A program made the position numbers and the translations under genes. Below the pieces are notes generated by a model, which was given only the letters and a program-made list of their open reading frames with translations, ran no database searches and was not told the origin of the DNA. A stretch of DNA of 64,000 bases, taken from positions 21,831,644 through 21,895,643 of the forward strand of contig CM055108.1 in assembly GCA_029204225.1 (NCBI GenBank), read 5' to 3'. Of the stretch, positions 11,081-22,077 are shown one piece after another. The stretch is from Diphasiastrum complanatum (lineage: Eukaryota; Streptophyta; Lycopodiopsida; Lycopodiales; Lycopodiaceae). The first letter of the stretch is position 1, and each line of letters begins with the position of its first letter.

Positions 11081-12335
11081 TAATCTACCATGTGTATTTA
11101 AAAATCTGTATTTCAGAATTTCAGAGTTCGAATTTCAGAATCTGTACTTTTCTTTGAAAGATCATATGAATATCAATGAAGAATATGCATATTTCGTAGA
11201 GCAGAACAAACAGAGAAATATTTATAATGGTGGACATAAAGTTGAAGAAGGAACTATAAATTCTATTCCAGTTTGTTCTATTTTGTTGTTGAAAGCTCCA
11301 CCCACCAAATGCACGGCTTATGTAGTTGAGCTGCAGGATCATGCAGAACTTCAATAACTTTTCTACTATAAGTACGTATCATTGGCAGCAATCCTTATGG
11401 GCCTGCGAAGAACAGTTTCTGTCATCATGCAGTACTCTATCTAATGTTTTTCATGCTCTAGCAAACCTATCTTTATCCTACTAATCCATTCTGAGATCAA
11501 CGTTTCATATATCATATATATATATATATATATATATCAAACTACCAACGTCGTTGTTCTTCTCTCTCTTTGATATGAAGAATAGCATGCTTATCATCCA
11601 TTAGCACAAACCCATAGTGCCTCTCAATGTGTTCCAAGAAAGCAGATATTGCAATGTTTGAGTCGAACTATCAATTCTTCTTTCTCTCTATCGGGCTGTT
11701 GAAGATGTTCTTTCTTATTGAAGATTTGAAGATTGTCAATGAAGGTGCCGTCCTATTGAGAATCGAAATTCCCTGATGTTGCAACGTTGAAATGCATATT
11801 CAAAATGATCTTTCGAAGTTTGCAGCTAGGCATCGTGCTTGTGTGTTTTTTTGTCTCTCATCGAATGCTGGATCTTCTAATCAGATTGCTCTACAAAGGC
11901 AACTTCCTTCACACGTTGCCATACATTTTCATTCATGTATTCCATGCAGTCTAAACCAGGGTTTCAATGCATTATCGCAGTTTTATTGAATTATCATCAC
12001 GATCTATCTAGACTTATATTTTGTTGTTGTTAGGAGGATTGGAATACTCTACTATTGAAGGCTGTTTCAAATTCTGAATGGCTGTCTGTAGCTGGGTTTT
12101 TCTCATTCATTCGAAGGTGTACAACAGGTCATAAGCAGCCACCTACAGGGTGCTAATTATGAAGATGATGCAGTCGTTCTTTTCTCTCTCACGTATTTGA
12201 AACCGGACGCAGATCAATCGAATGATGAAGTCTGCTGTCATGCTTAATTATTTGTCTTAAAGATAGAATCAGAAGGCTGTTCTCTCTAGAGCCGAATTAT
12301 CGAATCGCAACGAACTATTGAACATATTTGATCGT
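11081..12335. other. Unassigned insert in the Ty3 element, left part
   Basis: Ty3 homology stops near 11080 and resumes near 14841. This stretch shows no recognisable protein motif. It is AT-rich with only an AT microsatellite at 11513. Its open frames are short and lack family signatures. Confidence 0.4.
11513..11537. repeat. AT dinucleotide microsatellite
   Basis: An uninterrupted run of alternating A and T, preceded by a related ATATATC segment. Confidence 0.95.
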
Positions 12336-12671
12336 GTGGTTAACATTTATAAAGATTACTGGGAAAGGTCCTGCTTCGAGGCCCTTCCGCCTGAAGACTG
12401 TGCGCCCGAGGGCGGAGGCCCGAGGGCACACAGTCTTCCGCGGGCGGAAGGGCCGAGGAGCCGGCCCTTCCCTGCCATGAATTTTGTTTTGACATTTTTT
12501 TTTTTTGACGTAAATTTTTTTTTACACGCAACTTCCGGGCGGAAGGTGCATGGAAGGTGCATGTAAAAAGCGTAAATGTTTTTAAGTGCACCTCCGGTGT
12601 CTTGTAAAAAAAAATTTGCCCCACAGATTACGTTCTGTGAGGCATCACCATTTCCAATTTAAAAACTAATT

Positions 12672-12800
12672 TTACGTGGGGGGGAAGGCCCTGCCTGAGG
12701 GCCTTCCTTGCTGGGAGGGCCCTTGCCCGAGGGCGGGAGCCCTCGGGCAGGCCCCGACTAGCAAGGAAGGCTCGACAGCTTCGGGCCTTCCCCTACGTAA
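12672..12800. repeat. 129-base hairpin with ACGTAA/TTACGT ends
   Basis: The segment is symmetric about 12736. The outer arms are TTACGTGG... and ...CCTACGTAA with GGAAGGCCC/GGGCCTTCC, a middle pair is CCTTCCTTGCT/AGCAAGGAAGG, and the inner pair TGCCCGAGGGC/GCCCTCGGGCA closes on a GGGA loop. This is a foldback or MITE-like structure without coding capacity. Confidence 0.8.
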
Positions 12801-12983
12801 TGCCATTGTGCGAACGTTTTTTTTTTTTTTTCCGTTTTTTGGCCGTACGGTACGGCCGTACGCGTGGCCAGTTTTTTTTTTTTTTTTCGGTTTTTTGCCA
12901 TTTTTTTTTTCGCAAATTTTTTTACGTTTGTGGTGGAATGTGGATGTGGACAGCCAATGACGGGCTGCCACATAACACATGCA

Positions 12984-13094
12984 CATTCCACCGGAGAGAG
13001 GAGAGAGAACGTGCATGCCACTGGAGAGAGAACATGCATTCCACCGGAGAGAGGAGAGAGAAAGTGAATTCCACCGAAGAGAGGAGAGAGAATG
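12984..13094. repeat. Purine-rich minisatellite
   Basis: Three full units of about 28-30 bases and one shorter unit of the form ATTCCACCGGAGAGAGGAGA follow each other, with GTGCATG or GTGAATT linkers. Confidence 0.8.
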
Positions 13095-13341
13095 ATAGAT
13101 TCCTAAGAAAGAGAAAATTGGATGGACATTATGCTCCAGGAGGTGGTCCCAAAATACAAAGGACACCTGAGCACAAGGCATTACGGAGGAGGGAAGGGCC
13201 GGCTTCGAGGCCCTTCCGGGCGGACGCCCGAGGGCGCAGCATCCTTCCCCAGGCGGAAGGGCCGAGGAGCCAGCCCTTCCAGCCAGCCCTTCCGCCGCGT
13301 CAATTCATTTTTCACATTTTTTTTTTTTGAGGTAATTTTTT

Positions 13342-13379
13342 TTTTACATGCACCTTCCGGGTGGAAGGTGCATGTAAAA
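13342..13379. repeat. Perfect 17-bp hairpin
   Basis: Arms TTTTACATGCACCTTCC and GGAAGGTGCATGTAAAA are exact reverse complements around a GGGT loop. A looser version lies in the other unit near 12530-12570. Confidence 0.9.
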
Positions 13380-13520
13380 TTATGACAACTTTTTTTACGT
13401 GCACCTTCCAAACGCCGGAAGGTGCCTGCAAAAAAAATTTGCTCCACAGATTACGTTCTGTGAGGCACCACCATTTCCTTTGTAAAAATTTGAAAAATAA
13501 TTTTACGTGGTAGGAGACTG

Positions 13521-14840
13521 GCCACGTGTAACTTTATTATGGTGTACACAAGGCTAGATAAGTCAAGAACGTACGTAATGCTTTTATCATTGAAGGTTGA
13601 AGCCTATTTTAAAGCTTATGAAGGGCAAGTTTTCGAAGGACTGGTTACATGTAGTTGCCACCACACTATCAAAACACCACAGCAGCAAACTTATGGCAGA
13701 CGCAGCGTTTCACTTCAGCCTCTCTCTACCCGGTAGCAAACCATTGGATACCTCACCAAACATGATGTTTTGAGTTTGCTTGCTTCCTCAAACACATATA
13801 GCAGAGCCTACACTCTTCTTGTTTATCATTCGTTCATATTTTTGTCTACACAAAGGAGGAGCAGAAACGCCTAGTTTCTGTGGCCCCGTCATATCTTCAT
13901 GTAATCCTCTGTTCTTACAACAGAAGAATAGAAGAGCTATTTTTATGGCTTCATTGAACTAATGTAGTAGTTTGTTGGCCATATGATCTGAGCTATACCT
14001 GTACACGTAATTTTGCTTCCATGTGTAATGAATGAACTAAGGACTGCCTTCTGTGCTCTTTTCTGTTTGCCATTTATGGAGCATTCTATTTATTGCACTA
14101 TAGATGGATATGAGAAGCTTGCAGTTCTGTTCTTTGCCATGTTCTTTATACCGTATAAGGTTACAACTCAGAAAAAACATTGCTAAAACCACATTATTAA
14201 TCTCTGTTGGATACGATACGTTGATCTTTCTGCTGTTTGGAACCCTCTCTCTGTCAAATCACGTGCAAAGTCTCTGAAGATGCTTCTATTCCTAGTAATG
14301 CAATCCAGTATAGCAGATGTAGTACTATTAGGGAGAGATACGTTGGTGAGGATGACACTCTTTACATCCTTACTGTATTTAGCCACTTACTTGTCATGAG
14401 AGTAAGGAGACAGTTGGTTGTTGAGGACTGATAGTCTCTGGCTGGGTTCTTTAGGTAATTGAAACTTGATGAGACACAACTCTATTGTGATTGTAAGAAC
14501 GGGGTCTCATCGGTTCTTCTAGTCTCTTGAAGTAGCTGAAGTTACTGAAACAGTTGCTGCACCTTGATGTACTCTGATGATTCCAAATTCTTGAAGGAAC
14601 TCTATCATGTCATCATTTCCTTGGTGTTGTCTTTGTTTTCTCTTATAACAAAGGTGGTACTGGCTACCATTTTCAACATCCGATGATGACCAGTTATCTT
14701 CGTCACTCCATTCACATAGCGAACATCACTGCTAAATCATTTTTGCCATCAATAATGGCAGATTACCTCTCACTGTTGCTCTTTGTCGGAACGATAACCC
14801 TTTATACTACATTTCTATCTCTTTTTGAGTTCAGCATGCT
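13521..14840. other. Unassigned insert in the Ty3 element, right part
   Basis: No protein family is recognisable on either strand and no copy of this stretch occurs elsewhere in the window. It ends where Ty3 pol reading resumes. Confidence 0.35.
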
Positions 14841-15715
14841 ATGACATCACTCACGAATCGCGCTAAGATCAACCTTTTGAAGGAAGAAATGAGTAAGGCA
14901 CCGGTCCATGATGTGCCAAAAAACTTCAAGAGTTATACCTTGGACGACTTGGTAATCATGATGTCAAAAGCGCAAACTTGATGCAAATCAGAAGAAGAAC
15001 AAGTCTACGAGGAACCGGATCACACTCAACCGATGAATCTAGCAGAGCCAGGAGAAGAGGACAAATTGTTCATGTGGAAGCACAATTCACGCCCTCACAA
15101 TTCACCAAGCTGTAAAAACTATTGATGGAGTACAAATACTGCTTTGTATGGTCTTACAAAGGTCTAAAAGGAATTCCATCATCTGTAGTCCAACACACCA
15201 TACCTTGGTCGAAGGAACAACACCAAAGGTGAGCCGATATCACCGTTGCAACCCGAACTACACCGAGATGATCAAACAAGAGTTGCTGAAGTTGCTCGAT
15301 GCCAATTTCATCTATGAAATCAAGCACACAAAATGGATGTCACCCATAGTCATTTCTCCCAAGAAGAATGACAAATGCAGATTTGTGTCAATCTGAAGCA
15401 CTTAACGTTGTGACGTGGAAATGCAGAAGGATCACTTTTTCTTACAGGTCACAAAAAGCATCCTGGATTGAGTAGCTGGAGCGGAAGCCTACAGTTTTTT
15501 GGATGGCTTCAATGACTACAACCAAGGAAGATTACACCGGAGGATCAACACAAAACTGCATTTGCTACTGAATGGGGTACATATGCCTATAAGGTCATGC
15601 CATTCGGTCTTTGTAATGCCCCTAGCTCTTTCTAGCGTGTCATGAAAAAGGCATTGAAAGACTACTTACAGAAGTTCCTAGAGATCTTTCTCGATGATCT
15701 TTGTGTGCACGGATT
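14841..15715 (+). pseudogene. Ty3/gypsy reverse transcriptase remnant
   Basis: After weak pol sequence the reading gives LLKLLDANFIYEIKHTKWMS, PIVISPKKNDKCRFVS, a broken FLDGFNDYNQ, then HKTAFATEWGTYAYKVMPFG, LCNAPSSF-stop-RVMKKAL and the catalytic FLDDLCVHG. The stop in SSF-stop-RVM is TAG where Ty3 RTs have glutamine. RNase H and integrase are absent; the text jumps to the PPT within about 60 bases, so a large internal deletion has occurred. Confidence 0.85.
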
Positions 15716-15768
15716 TAATGGTGAACACTTATCTCAACTAGAGAAACTGCTTATACAATCACCTATTT

Positions 15769-15781
15769 AGGTGGGGGATAG
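15769..15781 (+). promoter_or_regulatory. Polypurine tract of the Ty3 element
   Basis: AGGTGGGGGATAG stands immediately before the TGTTGGGCAC LTR start, as in plant Ty3 elements. Confidence 0.8.
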
Positions 15782-16286
15782 TGTTGGGCACTTAGTGGGT
15801 CCTGCCACTAAAGTACTACTGGCTAAGCTTACCAAGTGGGCCCCGCCATAGTACACTATCCAGGTAGAGTAATAAGTGCGAGGGCACTGACTTCCTGCAT
15901 GTATAAGCCCAACCCAATGAGCACGCAAGTTAGTCTTGTAGAACTTGTATACTTAGGAATAACGACTAGGGGCTTAAAACCCTATAATGACATTAGAGGC
16001 CCTAAGTCAAGTTGTTAATAAAAAAGCTAAAAGCGCCCAAATTAGAACTCACATGAATCATGTGAGTGCCCTTGTGCTTTCTTAGAACCACTCGATTCAT
16101 TTTGTGCTAGTTTAAACAACTTGGATTAGGATCCTTGCAATTGTAATTAACCAATAGGAGAAAGGGGCAAGGTCCTTCCCCATCCATAAAAAGACACCCT
16201 TTGTACCACATTTCCATGTTCAATTGAAGGAGAAAATTCTGTCGAGATTTACAATGATCATCCTTGCTTCCTCCCCCCCCTCCCCC

Positions 16287-16355
<69 letters not shown>

Positions 16356-16600
16356 GTTTTTGTGTCTTGAATTTGCTCTCCATTTGCTTGTTCTTGCTAT
16401 TGTATGTTGATGATTTTCGAGAGATTAGAGAGTGTAGGATGTAAGCACCTCCATCCTTTGTATTCTATTATTGCTTTCTTGCTTGTGGTTAAAGTAGGGT
16501 GGTTAGTTAGGTGTGGTTAGAGTAGGTTTTGCAAGCTAACTTTGCAAAGGAAGCACTATTCCCTTGGGAACGAATCTACGCATGACAGGTGAACAAGGCC
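15782..16600 (+). repeat. 3' LTR of the Ty3 element
   Basis: It begins TGTTGGGCACTTAGTGGG right after the PPT. It shares ordered words with 281-1090. It contains a C run and a long CT microsatellite. The right border is set by where minus-strand copia-C coding sequence begins, near 16600. Confidence 0.75.
16289..16353. repeat. CT dinucleotide microsatellite
   Basis: A pure CT run of about 65 bases after CCCCCCCC stretches. The Arg-Glu repeat ORF on the minus strand is a by-product. Confidence 0.95.
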
Positions 16601-17092
16601 ACTACAAATGTCAAATTAATTCTTTATTTATCAACATTGAGCTATTTAAAGCACGATCAGTCGCAAAATAACAATGAGTAAGCCTATAGAGATATCATTG
16701 TCTTTTTTCAAGTGGAATAAACTCTCTTTGATTTATCAATAATCTTGCATGAATCTGATTCAAACTCTTTCTTATGTCCTAAATCAGTAATTCTAGTGAT
16801 CGACAATAGATTTGTTGTCAGATTTGGGACATCCAAAACTTTTGGTATGCATTCAATTCCACATGTTGGAAATTCAGTCTAACAATACCCTCACCTTTGA
16901 TCATGTGTGAGTTGTTGTCTCCGAGGTGAACAAATTTCTTCGTACAATAGGTCGAATAGTCGATGAATCATTCTTGATGGCTTTTCATGTGTTGTGCCAC
17001 TCCAGAATCGAGGAACTATTCCTCATTTTAATCAACATAGTGGTGATTCACCATGAAGGCATTCTACTCATTATCATCTTCAAGGTTATGCT
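16600..17092 (-). pseudogene. Copia-C protease and GAG-pre-integrase, downstream half
   Basis: Read on the minus strand from 17092: FLDSGVAQHMKSHQE (aspartic protease, DSGV), KKFVHLGDNNSHMIKGEGIV, then after shifts KVLDVPNLTTNLLSITRITD, GHKKEFESDSCKIIDKSKR and near the end SSMLINKELI. It aligns with the copia-B protease at 18844-19131. The other half of this element is at 23082-24644, on the far side of the copia-B array. The element is cut near 16600 at the Ty3 LTR. Confidence 0.8.
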
Positions 17093-17870
17093 TGTTGGAT
17101 TATTCTCCTTCCTACTAATCGACTAATCAGTTTTTAATCTTCATCCAACTGTTTATCCAGTTCAGTGGATTTTTTTTGTGTTTTTATACAGTCTACAGAA
17201 TTACAAGTGTTTTTACACAGTCTGCAGAAATATACGGAGTTTGACAACAATGTCGAGTTTTCTCTCTCTACAAAACCCGACAGTGTCTCATTTTTCGCCT
17301 GTCAGGAATTACATGTAAAAATGCAATGTCACCTTTTTCGCCTATCAAGATTTACGAGTAAAAATGCAGTGTCGCATTTTTCGCCTATGGCAGTTTATGT
17401 TCATTTATGTAGAGTGACAATTTATGTTCATTTATGCAGACAGACTGTTCTCAATCTTTTAGAGATTTATTTTAGAGTTGCTATTGGGCTATTGCTTATC
17501 AGCAGAGTCGTTTATTTTGGACTTATTCTCCATTATTCAGAGATAGCTTTAGAGTGCGCGGTTTCTATCTACTATTGTTTTGCACTCATTAGCATCTGAT
17601 CTTGTTTTTTTTAATCTATACTATTTTCTTATTGCGTTCAGTTTGTGTCAGAATGCATGCATCTCTGTATTGCTTTTGTAACTAGTAGAAATTATCTGAG
17701 AATTCACTACTTTATGTTTGGCTACGTAATCACTTAGTATCTAGCAAAAGTTATTTGCTAAAGATTGGACGTGATTCTCATCACTACTGCTTTGTTCAAT
17801 TTTTGATAGGCATAGTCATGCATTGGAAGTAGGAAGTTTCCGGTATTCTATTACTCACCTATTTCTGACA
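17093..17870 (+). repeat. LTR-B, left copy
   Basis: It starts TGTTGGATTATTCTCC and ends ACCTATTTCTGACA, directly followed by a perfect PBS. It is about 800 bases shorter than the solo copy at 7165, through internal deletions. Confidence 0.9.
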
Positions 17871-17882
17871 TGGTATCAGAGC
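17871..17882 (+). promoter_or_regulatory. Primer binding site of copia-B, unit 1
   Basis: TGGTATCAGAGC, exact initiator tRNA-Met type, with no gap after the LTR. Confidence 0.92.
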
Positions 17883-18014
17883 ATACCTACATGATATCAA
17901 AGCGAAAAGCTCTAATACTTGATATCTTTGGTGATACCTTTCAGAATCAGAAAATTGATTTCCAATTGTAGCGCAACACGGTATCTCTCTTAACGTCGTC
18001 AGACTAGGTTTCAG

Positions 18015-18840
18015 ATGGATTCTCAAAGTAAAGTTGGTCTTATCGCAAACAAGTTGAATGGATCCAATTATCATTTGTGAAAATTTAAGATGAAGACCTT
18101 GCTAATCGCCAACGAGTTGTGGGATGTTGTTACAAGTACCGAAGTGAAATATGAAGATGACACAAAAGACTCAAAGTAGAAATTGAAGGTTGGTAAAGCT
18201 TTCGCGCTTATTATCCTCAATATATTAGATACTCAAATTGGCCACATAGCTGAAGCTAAGACTTCGAAAGAAGTTTGGGACATCTTGAGCTCACTATATG
18301 ATGTGAGAGATGTAACTACTAAGTTACATCTTCGAAGGAAATTCTTCACACTCAAGATGTCGATTGATTATTCTCTTCAGAATCATATTAACTAATTTAA
18401 GAATCTCTTGCAACAGATGGCCGCTGTCGGATCAGTCATAGATGATCAAGACGTAATTATGACATTGCTTTTAAGCTTGTCCTCTACATATGAGAACTGG
18501 GTGATGACAATCACGACACACTCAGATTTAACAGAGTTATCACTATGTTGCTGCAAGAAGATAATCAAAGAAGTCAAGACACTTTGTCTACGTCTTCATC
18601 TCATGCTTTATATGTCAACAAGGGCTCGAAATAACAGAAGCAGAAAAGTCCGCATTGAATCAGAAACAGACTCAAAGTCAAGAACAATCATCAAATCTAC
18701 ATTCTTTGAAGAAGAAGATGTTTTGAGGGTTTTGCAAACGCAATAACCATGGGATCCAGGATTGCCGAATTCTCAAAGCGAAGAATGTAGCCAAGAAACC
18801 TGATCAACAAGCAAATACAGTTACAACATCTCCTGAAGTC
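18015..18840 (+). pseudogene. Copia-B unit 1 gag
   Basis: The ATG at 18015 opens MDSQSKVGLIANKLNGSNYH, then FKMKTLLIANELWDVVTS, GKAFALIILNILDTQIGHIA, KEVWDILSSLYDVRDVTTKL and SVIDDQDVIMTLLLSL with YENWVM. The zinc knuckle is degenerate: its first cysteine is lost but CKRNNHGIQDC is visible. Stops interrupt it at the W-to-stop after NYHL and elsewhere. Confidence 0.85.
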
Positions 18841-18843
18841 GAA

Positions 18844-19131
18844 ATGGACGAAAGTGCTTTTATGGTCAAAGACAAATACGCAAATTCGGATGATTCATGG
18901 TTTCTAGATTCTGGAGCTACTCAACATATGACCAATCATCGTGAGATTTTCCAATCCTATACGCCTTACAACACAAAGAAGTATGTTCATCTTGGTGACG
19001 ATAGTACTCACACTATCGAAGGTGAAGGTACTGTAAGATTGAGATTCCAGCATGATCAATTCAAACTACTGTCAAAAGTCTTGTATGTTCCTAAACTCTC
19101 TACAAATATGTTATCAGTAAGTAGATATTAG
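18844..19131 (+). pseudogene. Copia-B unit 1 aspartic protease
   Basis: DSWFLDSGATQHMTNHREIF carries the DSGA active site, followed by YVHLGDDSTHTIEGEGTVRL and KVLYVPKLSTNMLSVSRY. The frame ends at the start of the inverted LTR tail. Integrase and RT of this unit are missing. Confidence 0.85.
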
Positions 19132-19137
19132 ATATAG

Positions 19138-19389
19138 GTAGATAATGTAATGCAAAAACGCCTACTTCCAATGCATGACTATGCCTATCAAAAATTGAAC
19201 AAAGCAGTAGTGATGCATTGGAAGTAGGAGTTTCCACATTACATTATCTATCAATTTTTGACATGGTATCAGAGCTTTCAAAGTTAGTTGCTAGAGATTG
19301 AACGTGATCTCCATCACTACTGCTTTGTTCAATATTTGATAGGCGTAGTCATGTATTGGAAGTAGGAGTTTTCGCATTACATTATCTAC
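19138..19389. repeat. Inverted repeat of LTR-B tails
   Basis: Arms 19138-19215 and 19312-19389 are 78 bases each, with 5 mismatches by eye. Each arm is LTR-B 3'-end sequence. The loop holds another direct LTR tail with TTTTTGACATGGTATCAGAGC, so three LTR ends lie together with no LTR bodies. Confidence 0.85.
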
Positions 19390-19415
19390 CTATTTTCGAC
19401 ATGGTATTAGAGCAT

Positions 19416-19740
19416 ATCGCAACCTCACAAGCTACAAAGAAAGCAATTTGGTTGAGGAATTTACTTTTAGATATCGGTCTGAATCAATATGCCCCGACGA
19501 TATTATTTTGTGATAATCAAAGTGCCATTGCTCCCTAGATTTCATTCTAGGAGTAAGCACATTGAACTGAAGTATCATTTCGTCAGAAGCAAAGTTCTCA
19601 ATGAAGAGGTCAGATTGCAGTACTGTAGAATGCAAGATATGACAACAGATGTTTTTACTAAAGAATTAAGTTTGAAAACACACAGAAGAGTGTGTGTAAA
19701 ACTAAGTTTGAAGGTCAAGGCATTCAAGGATTCAGATTAA
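19416..19740 (+). pseudogene. Copia-B unit 1 RNase H C-terminus
   Basis: ATSQATKKAIWLRNLLLDIG and TILFCDNQSAIA are followed, after a shift, by RSKHIELKYHFVRSKVLNEE, then MTTDVFTKELSLKTHRRV. These are copia RNase H end motifs. The PPT follows at once. Confidence 0.85.
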
Positions 19741-19747
19741 GGGGAAG
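19736..19747 (+). promoter_or_regulatory. Polypurine tract of copia-B
   Basis: ATTAAGGGGAAG directly precedes the middle LTR. Confidence 0.8.
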
Positions 19748-20180
19748 TGTTTCATTATTCTCCTTCTTACCAATCGACTAATCGGTTTTAATCTTCATCC
19801 ATTGTTTATTCAGTTCTACAGATTTTCTAGTGATTTTATACAGTAGTTTGCAGAATTACAAGTGTTTTTACACAATCTACAGAAATACACGGAGTTTGAA
19901 ACAATGTCACCTTTTTCGCTTGTTAGGAATCCCTTTAAAAAATGTAGTGTCTCCTTTTTCGCATTTTTCACCTGACAAAAATCTCGTGTAAAATCACAAT
20001 GTTGTATTTTTTGCTTCTTCCAAAGAGTCTTAAATATTAAAAAAATGACTCTAGCAAAGTGTGGGGGAACCCTAAATGAGATCTAAGGGCACTGTCTCCT
20101 TTTTCGCATTTTTGAACAAAGTAGTAGTGATGCATTGGAAGTAGGAGTGTCCACATTACATTATCTACCTATTTTTGACA
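19748..20180 (+). repeat. LTR-B, middle shared copy
   Basis: It starts TGTTTCATTATTCTCC after the PPT of unit 1 and ends CCTATTTTTGACA before the PBS of unit 2, so it is 3' LTR for one unit and 5' LTR for the next. At 433 bases it is the shortest copy; about 20010-20100 is not LTR-like. Confidence 0.88.
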
Positions 20181-20192
20181 TGGTATCAGAGC
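20181..20192 (+). promoter_or_regulatory. Primer binding site of copia-B, unit 2
   Basis: TGGTATCAGAGC, exact, with no gap after the middle LTR. Confidence 0.92.
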
Positions 20193-20437
20193 TACTATCA
20201 TAGTATCAGTGCTAGATTACTATTTTGTTTATCTGAACCGCCATGACATCAGATTTGTGATTTCTATCAAGGCATAATACTATTTCAATATCAGAGCAAA
20301 AGCTCTAATACTTGATATCTTTTGTGATATCAAATTGATATCATACTCTTCATTTCCTTTCAACCTTTCAGTATCAGAGAATTGATTTCCTTACTACATC
20401 TTAGTGTCATCGATACAATCGACAGACTAAGTTTCAG

Positions 20438-21270
20438 ATGGATTTTCAAAGTAAAGCTGGTCTTATTGCAGACAAGTTGAATGGATCCAATTATCATTTG
20501 TGGAAATTAAGATGAAGACCTTGCTAAACACCAATGACTTATGGGATGTTGTTACAAGTATAGAAGTAAAACCTAAAGACGGTGACTCAAAGTGGAAATC
20601 GAAGGACGGTAAAGCTTTTGCACTTAATATCCTCAATATATCAGATACACAACCAGGACATATAGCTGAATCTAAAATGTCAAGAGACATTTGGGACGGG
20701 CCTGAATTCACTATATGACATGAGGGACATAACTACTAAGTTACATCTACAAAGAAAATTCTTCACATTCAAGATGTCCGTTGGTGATTCACTTCAGAGT
20801 CACATTAACTAGTTTAAGAATCTCTTGCAACAGATGGCCACAGTCGGATCAGTCATAGATGATCAAGACGCAATCATGACATTGCTTTCAAGCTTGCCCT
20901 CTACATATGAGAACTAGGTGATGATCATATCGACACACACTCAGATTTAACTCTGACTAGAGTGATCACTATGTTGTTGTAAGAAGACAATAGAAGAAGT
21001 CAAGACACTGTCTACTTCCTCCTCTCATTCACTATATGTCAACAAAGGCTCTAAGTGACAGAAGCAGAAAGCTCCAAGAAGGCTGCAATGAATCAGAAGC
21101 TGACTCAAAGTCAAGTACAATCAACAAATCCACAGTCGAAGAAGAAGATGTTTTGCAAGTATTGCAAGCGCAATAACCATGAGATCAAGGACTGCCAAAT
21201 TCTCCAAGCGAAGAATGCAGCCAAGCAACCTGATCAACAAGCAAACACAGTTTCATCTCCCCAGGTCTCT
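20438..21270 (+). pseudogene. Copia-B unit 2 gag with intact zinc knuckle
   Basis: The ATG at 20438 opens MDFQSKAGLIADKLNGSNYH and stays parallel to unit 1 gag through several shifts. The end keeps a proper CX2CX4HX4C knuckle, CKYCKRNNHEIKDC, at about 21154-21195. Right after it (SSPQVSQ) the text jumps into integrase, so protease and the integrase core are deleted. Confidence 0.85.
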
Positions 21271-21289
21271 CAGAAAAAACACCATTTGA

Positions 21290-22077
21290 ATTTTGGACAG
21301 GTACCAAACCTTCTTTATCAAACTTACGAGTTTTTGGATGTACTGCTTTTGCGTAGATTCCTCGTGATCTCAGGAAGAAGCTCGACTTCTAGAGTATCAA
21401 ATGTGTTTTCATCAACTACACTACTTCACATCAAGCCTACAAGTTGTTCGATCCTATCGAGTTGAAGATATTCACTAGTCGAGATGTCATCTTCATCGAA
21501 GATCAGTTTCAAGACCTCAAAGGAAAAGGCAGTTCCCACGTAGTGGACATGTCAGATTCTTCTGACACATTGAACTTTCCAATGCTTCAGTCGACTATTC
21601 CCAGTGATAGTCCAAGCTCTTCTACTTTTGACGAATAACAAATTAACGACGGATTAGAAGATGATGATGTTGCAGTTCAGCAACTACAGTATGATCAAAA
21701 TGATCAACTTTCTCTATTATCCAGAAGATCTTCAAGAGCTAGCACACCACCTATCAGGTATATCGACGAGTCTGTACTTTACCTTGTTCAGGAACCGACG
21801 TTCGTCCAAGAGGCACTCAGTCAGCCTGATTCAGATCTCTGGAAAGAAGCTATGGATAAAGAGTATTCATCTCTTATCAAGAACCAGACATGGACAATGG
21901 AAGCATCAACAGGAGATACCAGTCTTTTATCATTATCACTTTGTACGTGGATGGTACATTGCTTTTCAGCAACAATATCAATCTGATAAAAGAGGCCAAG
22001 ACAATGCTATCTTCTGAATTCGACATGACCGATTTGAACGAAGCTCATTTCTGCCTTGGTACACAAATCTACAGAGG
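21290..22077 (+). pseudogene. Copia-B unit 2 integrase tail and RT pieces
   Basis: The start reads TGTKPSLSNLRVFGCTAFA in one frame (integrase C-terminal part). The frame at 21444 gives LFDPIELKIFTSRDVIF, the next piece SDLWKEAMDKEYSSLIKNQT (RT start), then after a deletion ITLYVDGTLLFSNN, where the YVDD motif reads YVDG, and EAHFCLGTQIYRG. It runs straight into a 5'-clipped LTR. Confidence 0.85.

Larger units (their letters stand above)
12340..13520. repeat. GC-rich hairpin-repeat block
   Basis: Two direct, imperfect copies of one unit (about 12361-12690 and 13188-13512) share this order: a GC-rich fold (CTTCGAGGCCCTTCCG ... GCGGAAGGGCCGAGGAGCC), a long T run, the hairpin CTTCCGGG-GGAAGGTGCATG, AAAATTTGC, CACAGATTACGTTCTGTGAGG and finally TTTTACGTGG. 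Between them lie a 129-base hairpin, long T runs, a CGTACGG palindrome cluster and a purine minisatellite. Base composition is very unlike the AT-rich surroundings. The long ORFs across it are by-products of low complexity. Confidence 0.75.

Noticed and set aside
12984-13094. CRISPR-like spaced repeats
   Set aside because: The units are adjacent and degenerate without unique spacers, and the context is a plant nucleus.
12672-13385. Several 90-176 codon ORFs on both strands with Phe or Lys runs
   Set aside because: They come from T/A runs and GC-rich palindromes in the hairpin block and have no domain features.
16107-16355. Arg-Glu repeat protein on the minus strand
   Set aside because: It is a translation of the CT microsatellite within an LTR.
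281-16600. A single intact Ty3 element with confirmed paired LTRs
   Set aside because: The two LTR-like blocks are only moderately similar, no PBS or target duplication could be fixed, and a copia fragment and a 3.7-kb unknown insert intervene, so the pairing stays a hypothesis.
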